Notes: generated by a model from the letters alone, not told the origin. Positions 27,996 to 36,500 are shown, numbered from the stretch's first letter. The stretch: DNA of 64,000 nucleotides from Phycisphaerae bacterium (GCA_016927755.1 JAFGLZ010000151.1:1-64000), one strand, 5' to 3'. Numbers and translations: made by a program.

Positions 27996-28202
27996 TTGAC
28001 GGATGAACGGGTGCCAGAAGTGGAAACCAGTGAGTCGGCAACAGAACGGGGGCCGACCGAGCAGACTGCCAACGGGCGGGCGTCTCAGACGCGTCGATCG
28101 TTCTTGGGCGGTAGCGGCAAGAAGGCGTTGTACCTGACGCCTATCGTGCTGAGCCTGTCGGCTCGGCGTGCCATGGCCGCGACGAAGCACTCCACGCCCT
28201 GA
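27996..28202 (+). CDS. Small Tat-like peptide, candidate substrate of the adjacent kinase
   Basis: A 68-residue protein, acidic and Thr/Glu-rich over its first ~30 residues. It then has RRSFLGGSGKK, a hydrophobic stretch YLTPIVLSLSA, RRAMAA and the tail TKHSTP. The RRSFL motif before a hydrophobic segment resembles a twin-arginine signal, but almost nothing follows the AMA cleavage-like site. It is therefore either an exported stub or a leader-type peptide. Its TGA overlaps the ATG of the PqqD-like gene by one base, implying translational coupling. By position it corresponds to the precursor peptide of RiPP clusters that carry an HprK-related kinase. The C-terminal Ser and Thr are possible phosphorylation sites. 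That role is inference. Confidence 0.6.
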   Translation: MTDERVPEVETSESATERGPTEQTANGRASQTRRSFLGGSGKKALYLTPIVLSLSARRAMAATKHSTP

Positions 28203-28558
28203 TGGAAGATCTACACGGAACCATCCGTGACGGAGAGTCGGTGATGAAAGGCATGGCCCCGGAATCCTGGACGCACCGCCACGCGAGCATCGTTGTTCCG
28301 CGGCGTCGACACGATCTGATCGTGGAGGAGTTGGACGGTCAAGCGATCCTGTCCGATCCGGTTGACGGCTCGACGCATCGGCTGAATGCGACGGCTCTGG
28401 AGGTCTGGCGTTGGTGCGACGGTTGTCGAACGACTCTCCAGATCGCGGACCGATTAACGGCGAGGTACGAGGTCGAGTTCGAGGTCGCCCTGAATCACGT
28501 GGACCAGTTGATGGCGTCATTCGCCCAACTCCATCTGTTCGAGCCCCCATGCCACTGA
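28202..28558 (+). CDS. PqqD-like protein (HprK-associated type)
   Basis: A 118-residue protein with a PqqD-fold core: ILSDPVDGSTHRLNATALEVWRWCDG (about residues 49-74 in two blocks), then TLQIADRLTARYEVE and a last helix VDQLMASFAQLHLF. PqqD-like proteins bind leader peptides of RiPP precursors and present them to modifying enzymes. A subfamily accompanies HprK-related kinases in clusters without other RiPP enzymes. The start overlaps the upstream peptide stop (TGATG) and the end overlaps the kinase start by ten bases, so the three are tightly coupled. This protein is expected to recruit the small peptide to the kinase. Confidence 0.85.
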   Translation: MEDLHGTIRDGESVMKGMAPESWTHRHASIVVPRRRHDLIVEELDGQAILSDPVDGSTHRLNATALEVWRWCDGCRTTLQIADRLTARYEVEFEVALNHVDQLMASFAQLHLFEPPCH

Positions 28559-29469
28559 TAGACGAATCGACTCTAGCGACTCCGACAGACGGCGCGACCG
28601 GGTACGCTCGGTTCAGGATCGGCGAGTTCGACGTTGCCCTGCGCAGCGAGCTGGACGAAGTGGTCGAGGATTTCGCGGCGCTGTACGGCCAGAACCGAGA
28701 CGCGTACCGTCGCACGGGAGAAACGATCCGGATCGAGGTGCGACGGGGCAAACGATCGCTCCTAGCCGGGCGCCAGTACGCCATCTGGGGCGACGGCGAA
28801 CAGCTTTGGGCGACACGGCGACGCAATGAGGTCTTGCCGTACGTCGAGTGGGGCATCAACTGGCGAGTGATCAAGACTCGCGCCGAGTACCTTCAAGTCC
28901 ATGCCGCGACGCTGTCTCACAAGGGACAAGGTATGTTGTTCGCGGCCAAGGCGGGTTCGGGCAAGTCGACGCTCGCGGCGGGGCTCCTGGCCAGAGGTTG
29001 GCAGTATCTCTCGGACGAGTTTGCGTTGATTCATCCGGAGACGCTTCGAGTGCATCCGTTTCCGAAGCCGGTGTGCGTGAAGGCGGGATCGTTCGAGGTC
29101 GTTGAAGCCTTGCGTTTGCCTCTCTGGCGTCGTCGTCACTATGTGAAGGTTCTCAAGGGCCGGGTCGGCTACGTGAGCCCGCATCATATCGGCCCGGATT
29201 CGGTGGGCGGTCCCTGTCGGGTTCGGCACATCATCTTTCCCCTCTACGCTGAAGGCACCGAGCCTTGCTTGCGGGAGATCCCGCGGGCGGAGGCGGCGTT
29301 CGAGTTAGCGGAGATGGCCTTCAATCGGAACGCCTTCGGTCCTCGGGCGATGACCATTCTGAGCGATCTGGTTCGAGGCGCGAAGTGCTATCGTCTGGAC
29401 GCCGGGTCAATCCACGAGACGTGTGACCTGATCGAATCGTTAGTCCGGCAGGACGTCTGCTCGAGTTGA
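28549..29469 (+). CDS. HprK-related kinase A-like protein
   Basis: A 306-residue P-loop kinase related to HPr kinase and to lasso-peptide kinases. The Walker A motif AKAGSGKST is at 133-141, and the strand YLSDEFALI at about 154-162 is the expected second acidic site. A conserved LQVHAATL precedes the P-loop. The N-terminal ~100 residues are the domain usual for HprK-related kinase A. I see no HPr in the window. ATG 28549 lies inside the end of the PqqD-like gene (ten-base overlap); the frame is open to 28411 but that would overlap the PqqD gene almost entirely. The predicted reaction is ATP-dependent phosphorylation of a peptide Ser or Thr. Confidence 0.85.
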   Translation: MPLIDESTLATPTDGATGYARFRIGEFDVALRSELDEVVEDFAALYGQNRDAYRRTGETIRIEVRRGKRSLLAGRQYAIWGDGEQLWATRRRNEVLPYVEWGINWRVIKTRAEYLQVHAATLSHKGQGMLFAAKAGSGKSTLAAGLLARGWQYLSDEFALIHPETLRVHPFPKPVCVKAGSFEVVEALRLPLWRRRHYVKVLKGRVGYVSPHHIGPDSVGGPCRVRHIIFPLYAEGTEPCLREIPRAEAAFELAEMAFNRNAFGPRAMTILSDLVRGAKCYRLDAGSIHETCDLIESLVRQDVCSS

Positions 29470-29498
29470 GGCGATGAGTTGACGGACAGACCTCGCGG

Positions 29499-30458
29499 TC
29501 ATGCGCCTTGGCGATCCCTCTCCGAGTAGGCCACGGCGTGGTGGGCTTCCCCCTTTCGATAGAACGGCAGATCCTTACGCTTGGCGAATCCCTCGCTCGT
29601 GCAGGACACGCAAGGGGCGCCGGCTCGGACGCACCAGTTGACGCCTCCGTTCCACTGCCGGCCGGGACAGCTCCCGTGGCTGAGGGGGCCGAGACAGCCG
29701 AGCTTGAAGAGACACCCCTCGTCACCGAAGTGCTTGGCAAAGACCCGCTTCTCCCAGTAGTGGAATTTGGGGCACTCGTCGTGCACGGAATGTCCGTAGA
29801 ACATGTTCGGCGTCAGTAGGTTCGCATCCAGCTTCGGGAGGCCCTTGGCAATGACGTAGGCGGCCGTTCCGAGCAGGGACTGCGGATGGACGGGGCATCC
29901 GGGGCAGTTGATCAGACGGTTCTTCGTCGGGATGCGGTTGCGATCCATGAAGGCCTTGATGCTATCACCGCCGGTCGGGTTGCCTTGGGCGGAAGGGATC
30001 CCACCGAACGCGGCGCAGGTGCCGGCGGCGATAATCGCCTTGGCATTGGCGAGGATGCCGGTGAGCGAATCGGCGATCGGGCGTCCTTGCATGAGGCAGG
30101 CCTCGGGCATGTCGAGCGGCACGGAGCCCTCGAAGACCAAGAAGTAGTCCCCGCTCTTGACCGTTCGCTCGACGACGCCGACGGCCACGTCCCCGGTGGC
30201 CGAGGAAATCGTCGGATGGTAAACGAGTGAGACGATTTCCGTGAGGATCTCGACGGGACCGGGCTGATCGGCGTTCAGGAAGGACACGGAGCATCCGCTG
30301 CAGGACATGCCGTGGAGCCAGAGGATCTTCTCTTGCTTGTCCAGCAACTTCTGGAGGCCTTCGGCGAAGACCCGAGCCGTACCACGCCCCAGCCCCATGC
30401 CAGCAGCCAGATAGGCACCGATGCGAAGAACGTCTCTGCGTGACGGGGATTCCATCAT
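29499..30458 (-). CDS. NiFe hydrogenase small subunit with Tat signal
   Basis: A 319-residue electron-transfer subunit of a NiFe hydrogenase. A twin-arginine signal is at the N-terminus (SRRDVLRIG, residues 6-14). Proximal cluster ligands are C53 and C56 (CSGC), C148 and C185. The distal cluster is H226 or H223 with C229, C249 and C255. The medial cluster has C264, C276, C283 and C286. C276 stands where oxygen-sensitive and oxygen-tolerant uptake enzymes usually have Pro, so a [4Fe-4S] rather than [3Fe-4S] medial cluster is predicted. No C-terminal membrane anchor is present. AAGGAG precedes ATG 30458. It follows the large subunit, the reverse of the common order. Confidence 0.92.
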   Translation of the reverse strand: MMESPSRRDVLRIGAYLAAGMGLGRGTARVFAEGLQKLLDKQEKILWLHGMSCSGCSVSFLNADQPGPVEILTEIVSLVYHPTISSATGDVAVGVVERTVKSGDYFLVFEGSVPLDMPEACLMQGRPIADSLTGILANAKAIIAAGTCAAFGGIPSAQGNPTGGDSIKAFMDRNRIPTKNRLINCPGCPVHPQSLLGTAAYVIAKGLPKLDANLLTPNMFYGHSVHDECPKFHYWEKRVFAKHFGDEGCLFKLGCLGPLSHGSCPGRQWNGGVNWCVRAGAPCVSCTSEGFAKRKDLPFYRKGEAHHAVAYSERDRQGA

Positions 30459-30506
30459 CTTGGGCTCCTTCGGCTTGTCTTCTCCTGTCGGTGCTCTACT
30501 GGGATT

Positions 30507-32042
30507 CTAGTGGACGGCGCACGCCAGACACGGGTCGAAGGATCGCACGATCCTGGCGACTTCGATCGGCTGGGCCGGGTCCTCCACGATCGTGCCGTGC
30601 AGGGCTTGCTCCACAGGTCCCGGCTGCTTCCGGTCATCCCTGGGCGAGCAGTTCCATGTCGTCGGTACGACGCACTGATAACGCTTGATGCGGTAGTCCT
30701 GGATCGTGAGCCAGTGGCCCAGGGCTCCGCGCGGCGCCTCGGTTAGTCCGACGCCCGCGCCGCTCTCGGGGATCGTGAAGTCTTGGGCGGGCGGCGCGTC
30801 GACGTCGATCTCGGCAAGCCATTTGAAGGCTTGTCCGGCGATCCACTTGGCCTCGAGTCCGCGCGCGAGGTGGCGTCCCAGTACCGAGATGAGCTTCTCA
30901 GGCGCGAGTTGGAGTGAGCCAAGGACGGCGTCGACCTCCGTTCTGATCCAGGTTCCGCTCGGATCATGGTAGTTGGCGAGTACGCGCGCCAAGGGACCCA
31001 CCTCCAGGGGCCGACCGCCGTAGCGCGGGGCCTTGATCCAGGAATACGCGCCCGATTTGCGGGGCGCGGGAGTGGTCTTGCCTTTGCTCGGATGCAGGCC
31101 TGATGCTTGATCGAAGCGGGAATAGGCAACGTCCTCGCCGATTCGATCCAGCGCCAGAGGCTGCCACTTTCCGCCGATGAGGACGCCCGGCTTGATGAAC
31201 CTGTCGCCGGCCTGGTTCATCTCGAATGCGCCGTATGACAGGAAGTCTCCGCAGCCGCGCCCGAGATCGAAATACTCGGGGAAGGCCTTGGCCACGCGGA
31301 GGAGATCCGGCAGGTAGACCTCGTCGACGAAGCGAGCGACCGTCTTGAGCCGTGACTCGTAGGAAAGGATCCTCTCCATCGTGGGAACCTGCGTGCATCC
31401 TCCGGGCACCAAGGCGGTCGAGTGGGGCAGCCTGGCGCCGAACACGGCTCCCATTTCGTGGCAGATCTTCCGTTGCTCGAGGGCCTCGACGTAGTGGCTC
31501 AAGAGCGCCATGTTCTCGTCGAGATCCTTGACGTAGCCGACCTCGTAGCGAGGCAGGAACGGGGCGGCGGGGAAGATCTCCTTTCGAGCGATGGATTTCT
31601 CCACCCATGCCTTGAGGGATCGCAAGGTTCTATCTCCGCCATCGTACTTCAGGATGGCCTTGACGTCGACGAAGTCCAGCGCGGCGAGGTGATAGAAGTG
31701 CAGGATGTGCGACTGCAGGAAGTTCGCGGCGAAGATGAGGTTCTGGAGGAGCCGACCGTTCTTGTTGGGCACGATGCCGTAGGCGGCCTCCTGGGCCCTG
31801 ACCGACGCGATCCCGTGCGAGATGGGGCATACGCCGCAGATTCGCTGAGTTATCTGTTGGGCGTCGAGCGGGTCGCGGCCCTCGAGAATGGTCTCGATGC
31901 CGCGGAACATCTCGCCCTCGCAGCGTGCCTCGGAGACCCGGAAGCCCTTTTTGTCGCCGGTCGTGACGGGTTCGGTCTCGGCGTGCACCGAGAGGTGACC
32001 TTCGATCCGGGTGAGGGGATTGATGGCGATGGTGTTGCTCAT
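30507..32042 (-). CDS. NiFe hydrogenase large subunit lacking a C-terminal extension
   Basis: A 511-residue catalytic subunit. The N-terminal motif INPLTRIEGHL is followed by RICGVC at 67-72 (ligands C69 and C72). The C-terminal ligand motif is DPCLACAVH at 503-511 (C505, C508), and the stop codon comes directly after His511. Most NiFe large subunits carry about 15 more residues that an endopeptidase removes during maturation; here there are none, as in some sensory hydrogenases. AGGAG is eight bases before ATG 32042. The small subunit gene follows after 48 bases. No maturation (hyp) genes or endopeptidase gene occur in the window. Confidence 0.93.
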   Translation of the reverse strand: MSNTIAINPLTRIEGHLSVHAETEPVTTGDKKGFRVSEARCEGEMFRGIETILEGRDPLDAQQITQRICGVCPISHGIASVRAQEAAYGIVPNKNGRLLQNLIFAANFLQSHILHFYHLAALDFVDVKAILKYDGGDRTLRSLKAWVEKSIARKEIFPAAPFLPRYEVGYVKDLDENMALLSHYVEALEQRKICHEMGAVFGARLPHSTALVPGGCTQVPTMERILSYESRLKTVARFVDEVYLPDLLRVAKAFPEYFDLGRGCGDFLSYGAFEMNQAGDRFIKPGVLIGGKWQPLALDRIGEDVAYSRFDQASGLHPSKGKTTPAPRKSGAYSWIKAPRYGGRPLEVGPLARVLANYHDPSGTWIRTEVDAVLGSLQLAPEKLISVLGRHLARGLEAKWIAGQAFKWLAEIDVDAPPAQDFTIPESGAGVGLTEAPRGALGHWLTIQDYRIKRYQCVVPTTWNCSPRDDRKQPGPVEQALHGTIVEDPAQPIEVARIVRSFDPCLACAVH

Positions 32043-32144
32043 GAACAGGCTCCTGCCTTTCCTTACAGGGATCGCCGCCGGGACACCACTACTGATGGCC
32101 AGGCGACGGAGGGTGCACCTATCTCCTCGTCAATCCCACAGGCT

Positions 32145-33650
32145 CTAGTGCCGGTTTCGCTCGAGGGGCGTCCGAGCGGCGTCGGGACTCGCGTTGCCGA
32201 TGGCGGCGTCTCCCCCAACGAGACAGGCAAGCTTGTCGACCATGCCGTGGACGTTCTGCGCCTGGGCAGAGAGTCCCTCGGCGGATTGGGCGGATTGCTC
32301 GGCTCCCACCGCGTTTGCCTGGGTAATCTTGTCCATCTGCGTGACGGCGGAGCTGACCTGATCGACTCCGTGCGCCTGGTTTCCGGAAGCTTGTGTGATT
32401 CGGGTCACGAGCTGGCCCGCCTGACGGGCGGAGTCTCCAATCTTCTCGAAGCACTTGGTGGTCGTGTGGTTCAACTCGGCGCCTCGGGACACTCGATCGA
32501 TGGTCTCCTGGATCAGCGCGCTCGTATCGCCCGCCGCCTGCGCGGAGCGCTGAGCGAGACCGCGGACTTCCCCGGCCACGACGGCGAAGCCCTTGCCGTG
32601 CTCGCCCGCGCGGGCGGCCTCGACGGCGGCGTTCAGCGCCAACAGGTTCGTCTGGAACGCAATCTCCTCGATCACCTTGATGATGGTGCTGATCTTATTG
32701 CCGGCCTCGGAGATGCCGGTCATCGACTCGGAGCTCTCCTTCATCACGGCGTCGGCCTCGACGATCGTCTGGAGGACCTGGACCATGAATTGATCGGCCT
32801 CGGTGGCATTGTCGGCATTCTCCCGCGACGCGGATGCCATCTCTGACAGGGCTCGCGAGCTGTCGGCGATACTACTTGCCTGCTCGGCGGCTCCCTGAGA
32901 GAAGCGGTGACTAGCGAGCAGGATGTTCCGCGCGGCGTCGTTGACCTCATTGGCCCCGGCAGTGAGCCCGGCGATCACGTCGGTGATCGGACGAGTAATC
33001 CGGCGCGTCACGACGACGATTACGGCCGTGACCACGAGCGCTGCGACGATCATGGAGAGGACGACGATGCCCGAGGTCCTGCGAGCGTTGCTCTGGTAAC
33101 TCGCCTGCGCCTCGGCCAGCATGCGGTTGATCGTGTCCTTGGAGAACTCGAGATGGAGCACGCCGTAGACCTCGCCGAGCTTCGAGTCGGGATACAACCG
33201 ACGCATGTCGGCATCGACGTACAATGGACAGTAGAAGGACAGCGTCTCGGTATCTTCGGAGATGAAGATGCCTTGGGAGGATTTGGCCTGGGTCCAGAGC
33301 CGGGGGTCCAACTGCTCGCCGACGCGTTTGGCGTCGGATGACAACTCGAGCTTGCCGGTTTTGCCGTAGAAGGAGAAGGCTTTGATCTCTTCGAGTTCGG
33401 CCTGCTGCCGGGCGAAGCGGAGGAATTGGGTGTGCTCGCCTCGCTGGAGCGAGCCCTCCGTGGCGATCTTGACTTCGCGGAGAATGTCCTTGGCATCCTG
33501 CCGCTTGAGTTGGATGACCGATTGCTCGACCTCGGCCAGGATGGCCTTGAAGTTCCTCGAGTAGAGCGTGTGCTGGACGGCGAAGAGCACGACAGTCGCC
33601 AGGAGGAAGACACTCAGGATCGCGACGGCGATCTTCTTGGACAGACTCAT
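32145..33650 (-). CDS. Methyl-accepting chemotaxis protein upstream of the hydrogenase
   Basis: A 501-residue chemoreceptor. Helix 1 is at about residues 8-28 (AVAILSVFLLATVVLFAVQ), and a ~155-residue periplasmic domain follows with a PAS/Cache-like core (AFSFYGKTGKLELS, then FYCPLYVD and YGVLHLEFS). Helix 2 is at about 188-208 (LSMIVAALVVTAVIVVVT). HAMP and a signalling domain complete it, with the hairpin tip EIAFQTNLLALNAAVEAARA. No CheR pentapeptide is seen. ATG 33650 has CAGGAG upstream; the frame is open to 33698. The hydrogenase genes follow on the same strand after 102 bases, so co-transcription is possible. Confidence 0.9.
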   Translation of the reverse strand: MSLSKKIAVAILSVFLLATVVLFAVQHTLYSRNFKAILAEVEQSVIQLKRQDAKDILREVKIATEGSLQRGEHTQFLRFARQQAELEEIKAFSFYGKTGKLELSSDAKRVGEQLDPRLWTQAKSSQGIFISEDTETLSFYCPLYVDADMRRLYPDSKLGEVYGVLHLEFSKDTINRMLAEAQASYQSNARRTSGIVVLSMIVAALVVTAVIVVVTRRITRPITDVIAGLTAGANEVNDAARNILLASHRFSQGAAEQASSIADSSRALSEMASASRENADNATEADQFMVQVLQTIVEADAVMKESSESMTGISEAGNKISTIIKVIEEIAFQTNLLALNAAVEAARAGEHGKGFAVVAGEVRGLAQRSAQAAGDTSALIQETIDRVSRGAELNHTTTKCFEKIGDSARQAGQLVTRITQASGNQAHGVDQVSSAVTQMDKITQANAVGAEQSAQSAEGLSAQAQNVHGMVDKLACLVGGDAAIGNASPDAARTPLERNRH

Positions 33651-34269
33651 CGACAAGGGCTCCTGACACGTCCCGTAGTCGCACGTCACTCGGGCCACAC
33701 GCTGAAAGCGGGACCGCGACCGCGCCTACCGAGTTCAGCGTCTCTGTCCGTGGCTTGTGGGCGGCAACGCCTTGCGAGTTAGGCAACGACGGCACGAGGC
33801 GCGTCGAAGCCACTTGCCAGCGAAGCGGTAACGCCAGAGACGCGACACACTACTCCTGCAGCCATTTCGGCTTAGGCCGTGGCCGACTTTCATCGAGGAA
33901 ACGGCAGTTGCCGATGTGTCTGCTGGAAGTCGTTTTAGCCCAATTGGGAACGCAAATGGTGTGTTGAGCGCCATTTCACGGATACCCTGCAGCCAAGGCG
34001 GGTAACGGCGAATAGGTGATATTGCGTAGGCTAAAGACCGATGTTTTTCCGCCGGGGTCACGATTTCGGTCTTGGCGACAGACAGACGGCGGTAGGTCCC
34101 ATAGGAATCGGTGGGAAGGCGACGGTGTGGGTCGATCACCGGGCCAGCTAGCGGTCAGCACGAGGTCGACTGGGTTCGCATGGCTGGTCCTGCGGGACAG
34201 GCGGTGCGGCTTGCCACGGCAGGATCGGGCGCGATATACCTCGTTCTGGCCAGAAGCCGGGAGATGTCG
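33651..34269. other. Divergent intergenic region
   Basis: About 620 bases between the minus-strand chemoreceptor and the plus-strand acyltransferase. Composition is slightly less GC-rich around 33880-34090. No RNA gene, repeat or convincing coding frame is seen. Promoters for both flanking genes should lie here but none could be assigned. Confidence 0.45.
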
Positions 34270-35508
34270 ATGACGACCGGACCTGTAGATGCGGCAGTAT
34301 GTCTCGAAGGATCGCCCAGGAGTGTCGGCAAGGCGTTCGGTCAAGCGAACGCGGCGACGATTCGGGCGCAGGTGCAGGGCTTCCGCGGCCAGGGCAAGCA
34401 GCGCGATGACGCGCTCAGGGCGACGGAGCAGTACCGCTCGCTGGTCGAGCGTCTGGCGCCGCACTGGCTGGAGGAGGCCGCTGGCTTGGCGGGGGCCGCC
34501 GGTGTCGGGGCGGAGGAGTACCTCGCGTATCAGGGGGCGAAGTACCGAGGCATCAACCGGGGCGATTGCTTCACGTACTTCTCGGCCCCTCGGCACAACT
34601 TTGGCGGCGTGACGCTGTTCCACAAGAACCGGGACAACAAGGATCGGCCGCAGGCAGCCTACGTGAAGGGGATCAAGGTTCCCGGACGGAGCATCCTGCG
34701 TTTCGCGGCGACGGGCGATACGTCCGATATGGGCACGATGATGGGCTTGAACGAGAAGGGGCTTGCGGCGGCGGCCGATACGGGGGCGCCGGACCCGAAT
34801 CCGCGGTTTCGTGGCATGATGAATCCGGACACGATGCGCTTGATTCTCGAGCAGGCCAGCGACGTCGACGAGGCCTACCGGATGCTCGAGCAGCAGAACG
34901 CCGAGAGGATCTACGCCGGGGGGAAGATCGCGACCAACTGGATGTTCGCGGATGCTCGGGGTCGCGCCATGCGAGTCGTGCAGTGTCATGAGTCGCTGGA
35001 GAAGACGTCCGACGAAGAGGGGCTGTTGGTCATGCGGCCGCGAGACGCGCGGGGCCATCTTGTCCTGGACCGTTTGGGCTCGGCCAAGGGCGAGATCACG
35101 CCGCAACTCATGAACAGTCTCTCGCGGACGCCACCGGTGTTGCACAAGACGAACATCTCGGCGATGACGGCGGTGATTCCGCCGTGGCAGACAGGGCTCT
35201 TCGGCTACGCGCAGTTCGCGGTCTTCGCGGCGGGTAGAACGTTGTATGTTCCCATCTACGTTGGGGTCACGGCAACGCCCCGCGTCCTGTTGGACGGGAC
35301 GCTCTACGGTCTGTCGACGGTTCAAGCGGAGGGGTTCGGCCTTGCCAGTGAAGCGTTCGAGGCGAATCTGGATGCCGAGCGAGCCAGGATCGAGGTCCGC
35401 GCCCGCGCGGCGTTCGAGAAGTCGGGTAGTGAGGCGGCACGAGGGATCCTGACCGAGGGATCGCTCGATCTTGCGTCGAGGGTTTGCGGGCAGATGAAGG
35501 CAGGATAG
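34270..35508 (+). CDS. C45 family acyltransferase/autoproteolytic hydrolase (penicillin N-acyltransferase-like)
   Basis: A 412-residue N-terminal-nucleophile hydrolase of peptidase family C45. The predicted autoproteolysis site is GDC at 98-100 (RGDCFTYF), so Cys100 would become the N-terminal nucleophile of the mature chain. Further family blocks are FHKNRDNKDRP, GMNEKGLA-like MMGLNEKGLAAAADTG, and a late NW-containing segment. Members acylate or deacylate small amides; the natural substrate in bacteria is usually unknown. ATG 34270 has GGGAG seven bases upstream; the frame is open to 34111 but that extension lacks homology. No signal peptide is visible from this start. It stands alone. Confidence 0.85.
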   Translation: MTTGPVDAAVCLEGSPRSVGKAFGQANAATIRAQVQGFRGQGKQRDDALRATEQYRSLVERLAPHWLEEAAGLAGAAGVGAEEYLAYQGAKYRGINRGDCFTYFSAPRHNFGGVTLFHKNRDNKDRPQAAYVKGIKVPGRSILRFAATGDTSDMGTMMGLNEKGLAAAADTGAPDPNPRFRGMMNPDTMRLILEQASDVDEAYRMLEQQNAERIYAGGKIATNWMFADARGRAMRVVQCHESLEKTSDEEGLLVMRPRDARGHLVLDRLGSAKGEITPQLMNSLSRTPPVLHKTNISAMTAVIPPWQTGLFGYAQFAVFAAGRTLYVPIYVGVTATPRVLLDGTLYGLSTVQAEGFGLASEAFEANLDAERARIEVRARAAFEKSGSEAARGILTEGSLDLASRVCGQMKAG

Positions 35509-36500
35509 GTGGGCGCCTGCTAGGGTGTTTACCCGAAGGACGGTGCGTTGCTCGGTGGGGCGATATGCCCTGCTCCTGGTGGCGGCGCGGAGGATGGATG
35601 CGGTCGATTGTTTGGCGATCGTGTCGAGTGTCCATGTGTGACAAACAGGAGGCGTGAAGGCGTCGATGGGCACCGATGCACCGGAATGCAGCAGAATGCA
35701 CCGGATTGGCGCGTGGGGAGGAGGGCTTTGAGCTGTTCTTCCGTGAATCATGTCGCTTGTCTCCTGGTTCGCCTGAGGTCGATGCGCCCGGGGGTGCCGG
35801 GGGCCGTTGGGCGGATATATGGTTCAGCCCGAGCTGGACCGGACCGCTTAGGAGGATAAGGGGATCAGCGTTCGGGGGAGCGGGATGCGTGAAGGGATCA
35901 GGAGGCGCGCAGTGGAGACCTCCGGCCGGAGTTCCGAACGCGCCACACGGATCAGGGGGATGCGGAGGTCAACGTCGGCTCAGGCTCGGACCCTGAAAGT
36001 CAGATGAGACCGTGCAGACGTTCTCCGCCGAGAAGACTGGTGCTGCCCGACGAGCCAGCTTGTCCGATGCCAACTCGGAGTTCTATAGGTGCCGCAAGGC
36101 GCTTCAAGCCGTCGAGGCCCTCGATGTGAAGAAGGACGAACGAGGGGTTTTTCGAGAAATGTGCCGATGTTAGCGATTGCTATGACGATGGTTTGTGTTA
36201 GAGTGCAATTCTGTTGATCGTTGACTCCCAATTGCCCACGATTGTGGGTCCTTCTTGGGGAGGTAGTCAGGTGATTCGCCATCGCATGGACAACGAAGTC
36301 TAAACGGCCGCCCTGGGCGGCGCTCTGTCCGGTACAGCGCGCGCTCATCGGACGGGGATCCGTGGCCGTCAGCGAATCCGCCCGCGACTGACCCGAATAT
36401 CCAGCTCGACAGCATCGCAAACAAGGACGCACGCCGCCGCCGATCCCGTTTTCAGACGGATTGTCACGCTTGATCGTGTTTTGAGTGACGGGAACGCACC
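35509..36500 (+). other. Almost 1 kb with no recognisable gene, nested hairpin inside
   Basis: Several open frames occur but none has codon bias or recognisable motifs. A nested inverted repeat lies at 36227-36259: outer arms CCCAA/TTGGG and inner arms CCCAC/GTGGG around a GATT loop. A short GC hairpin is at 36307-36321. The part from 36150 to 36260 is noticeably AT-richer than its surroundings, as expected of a promoter and leader for the ABC transporter. Confidence 0.45.

Noticed and set aside
31422..32846. 474-codon plus-strand frame across the hydrogenase and chemoreceptor
   Set aside because: It bridges two real minus-strand genes and shows no domain.
35660..35705. Repeated ATGCACCGGA segments as a direct repeat
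   Set aside because: Only two imperfect short copies; not enough for an array or integration site.
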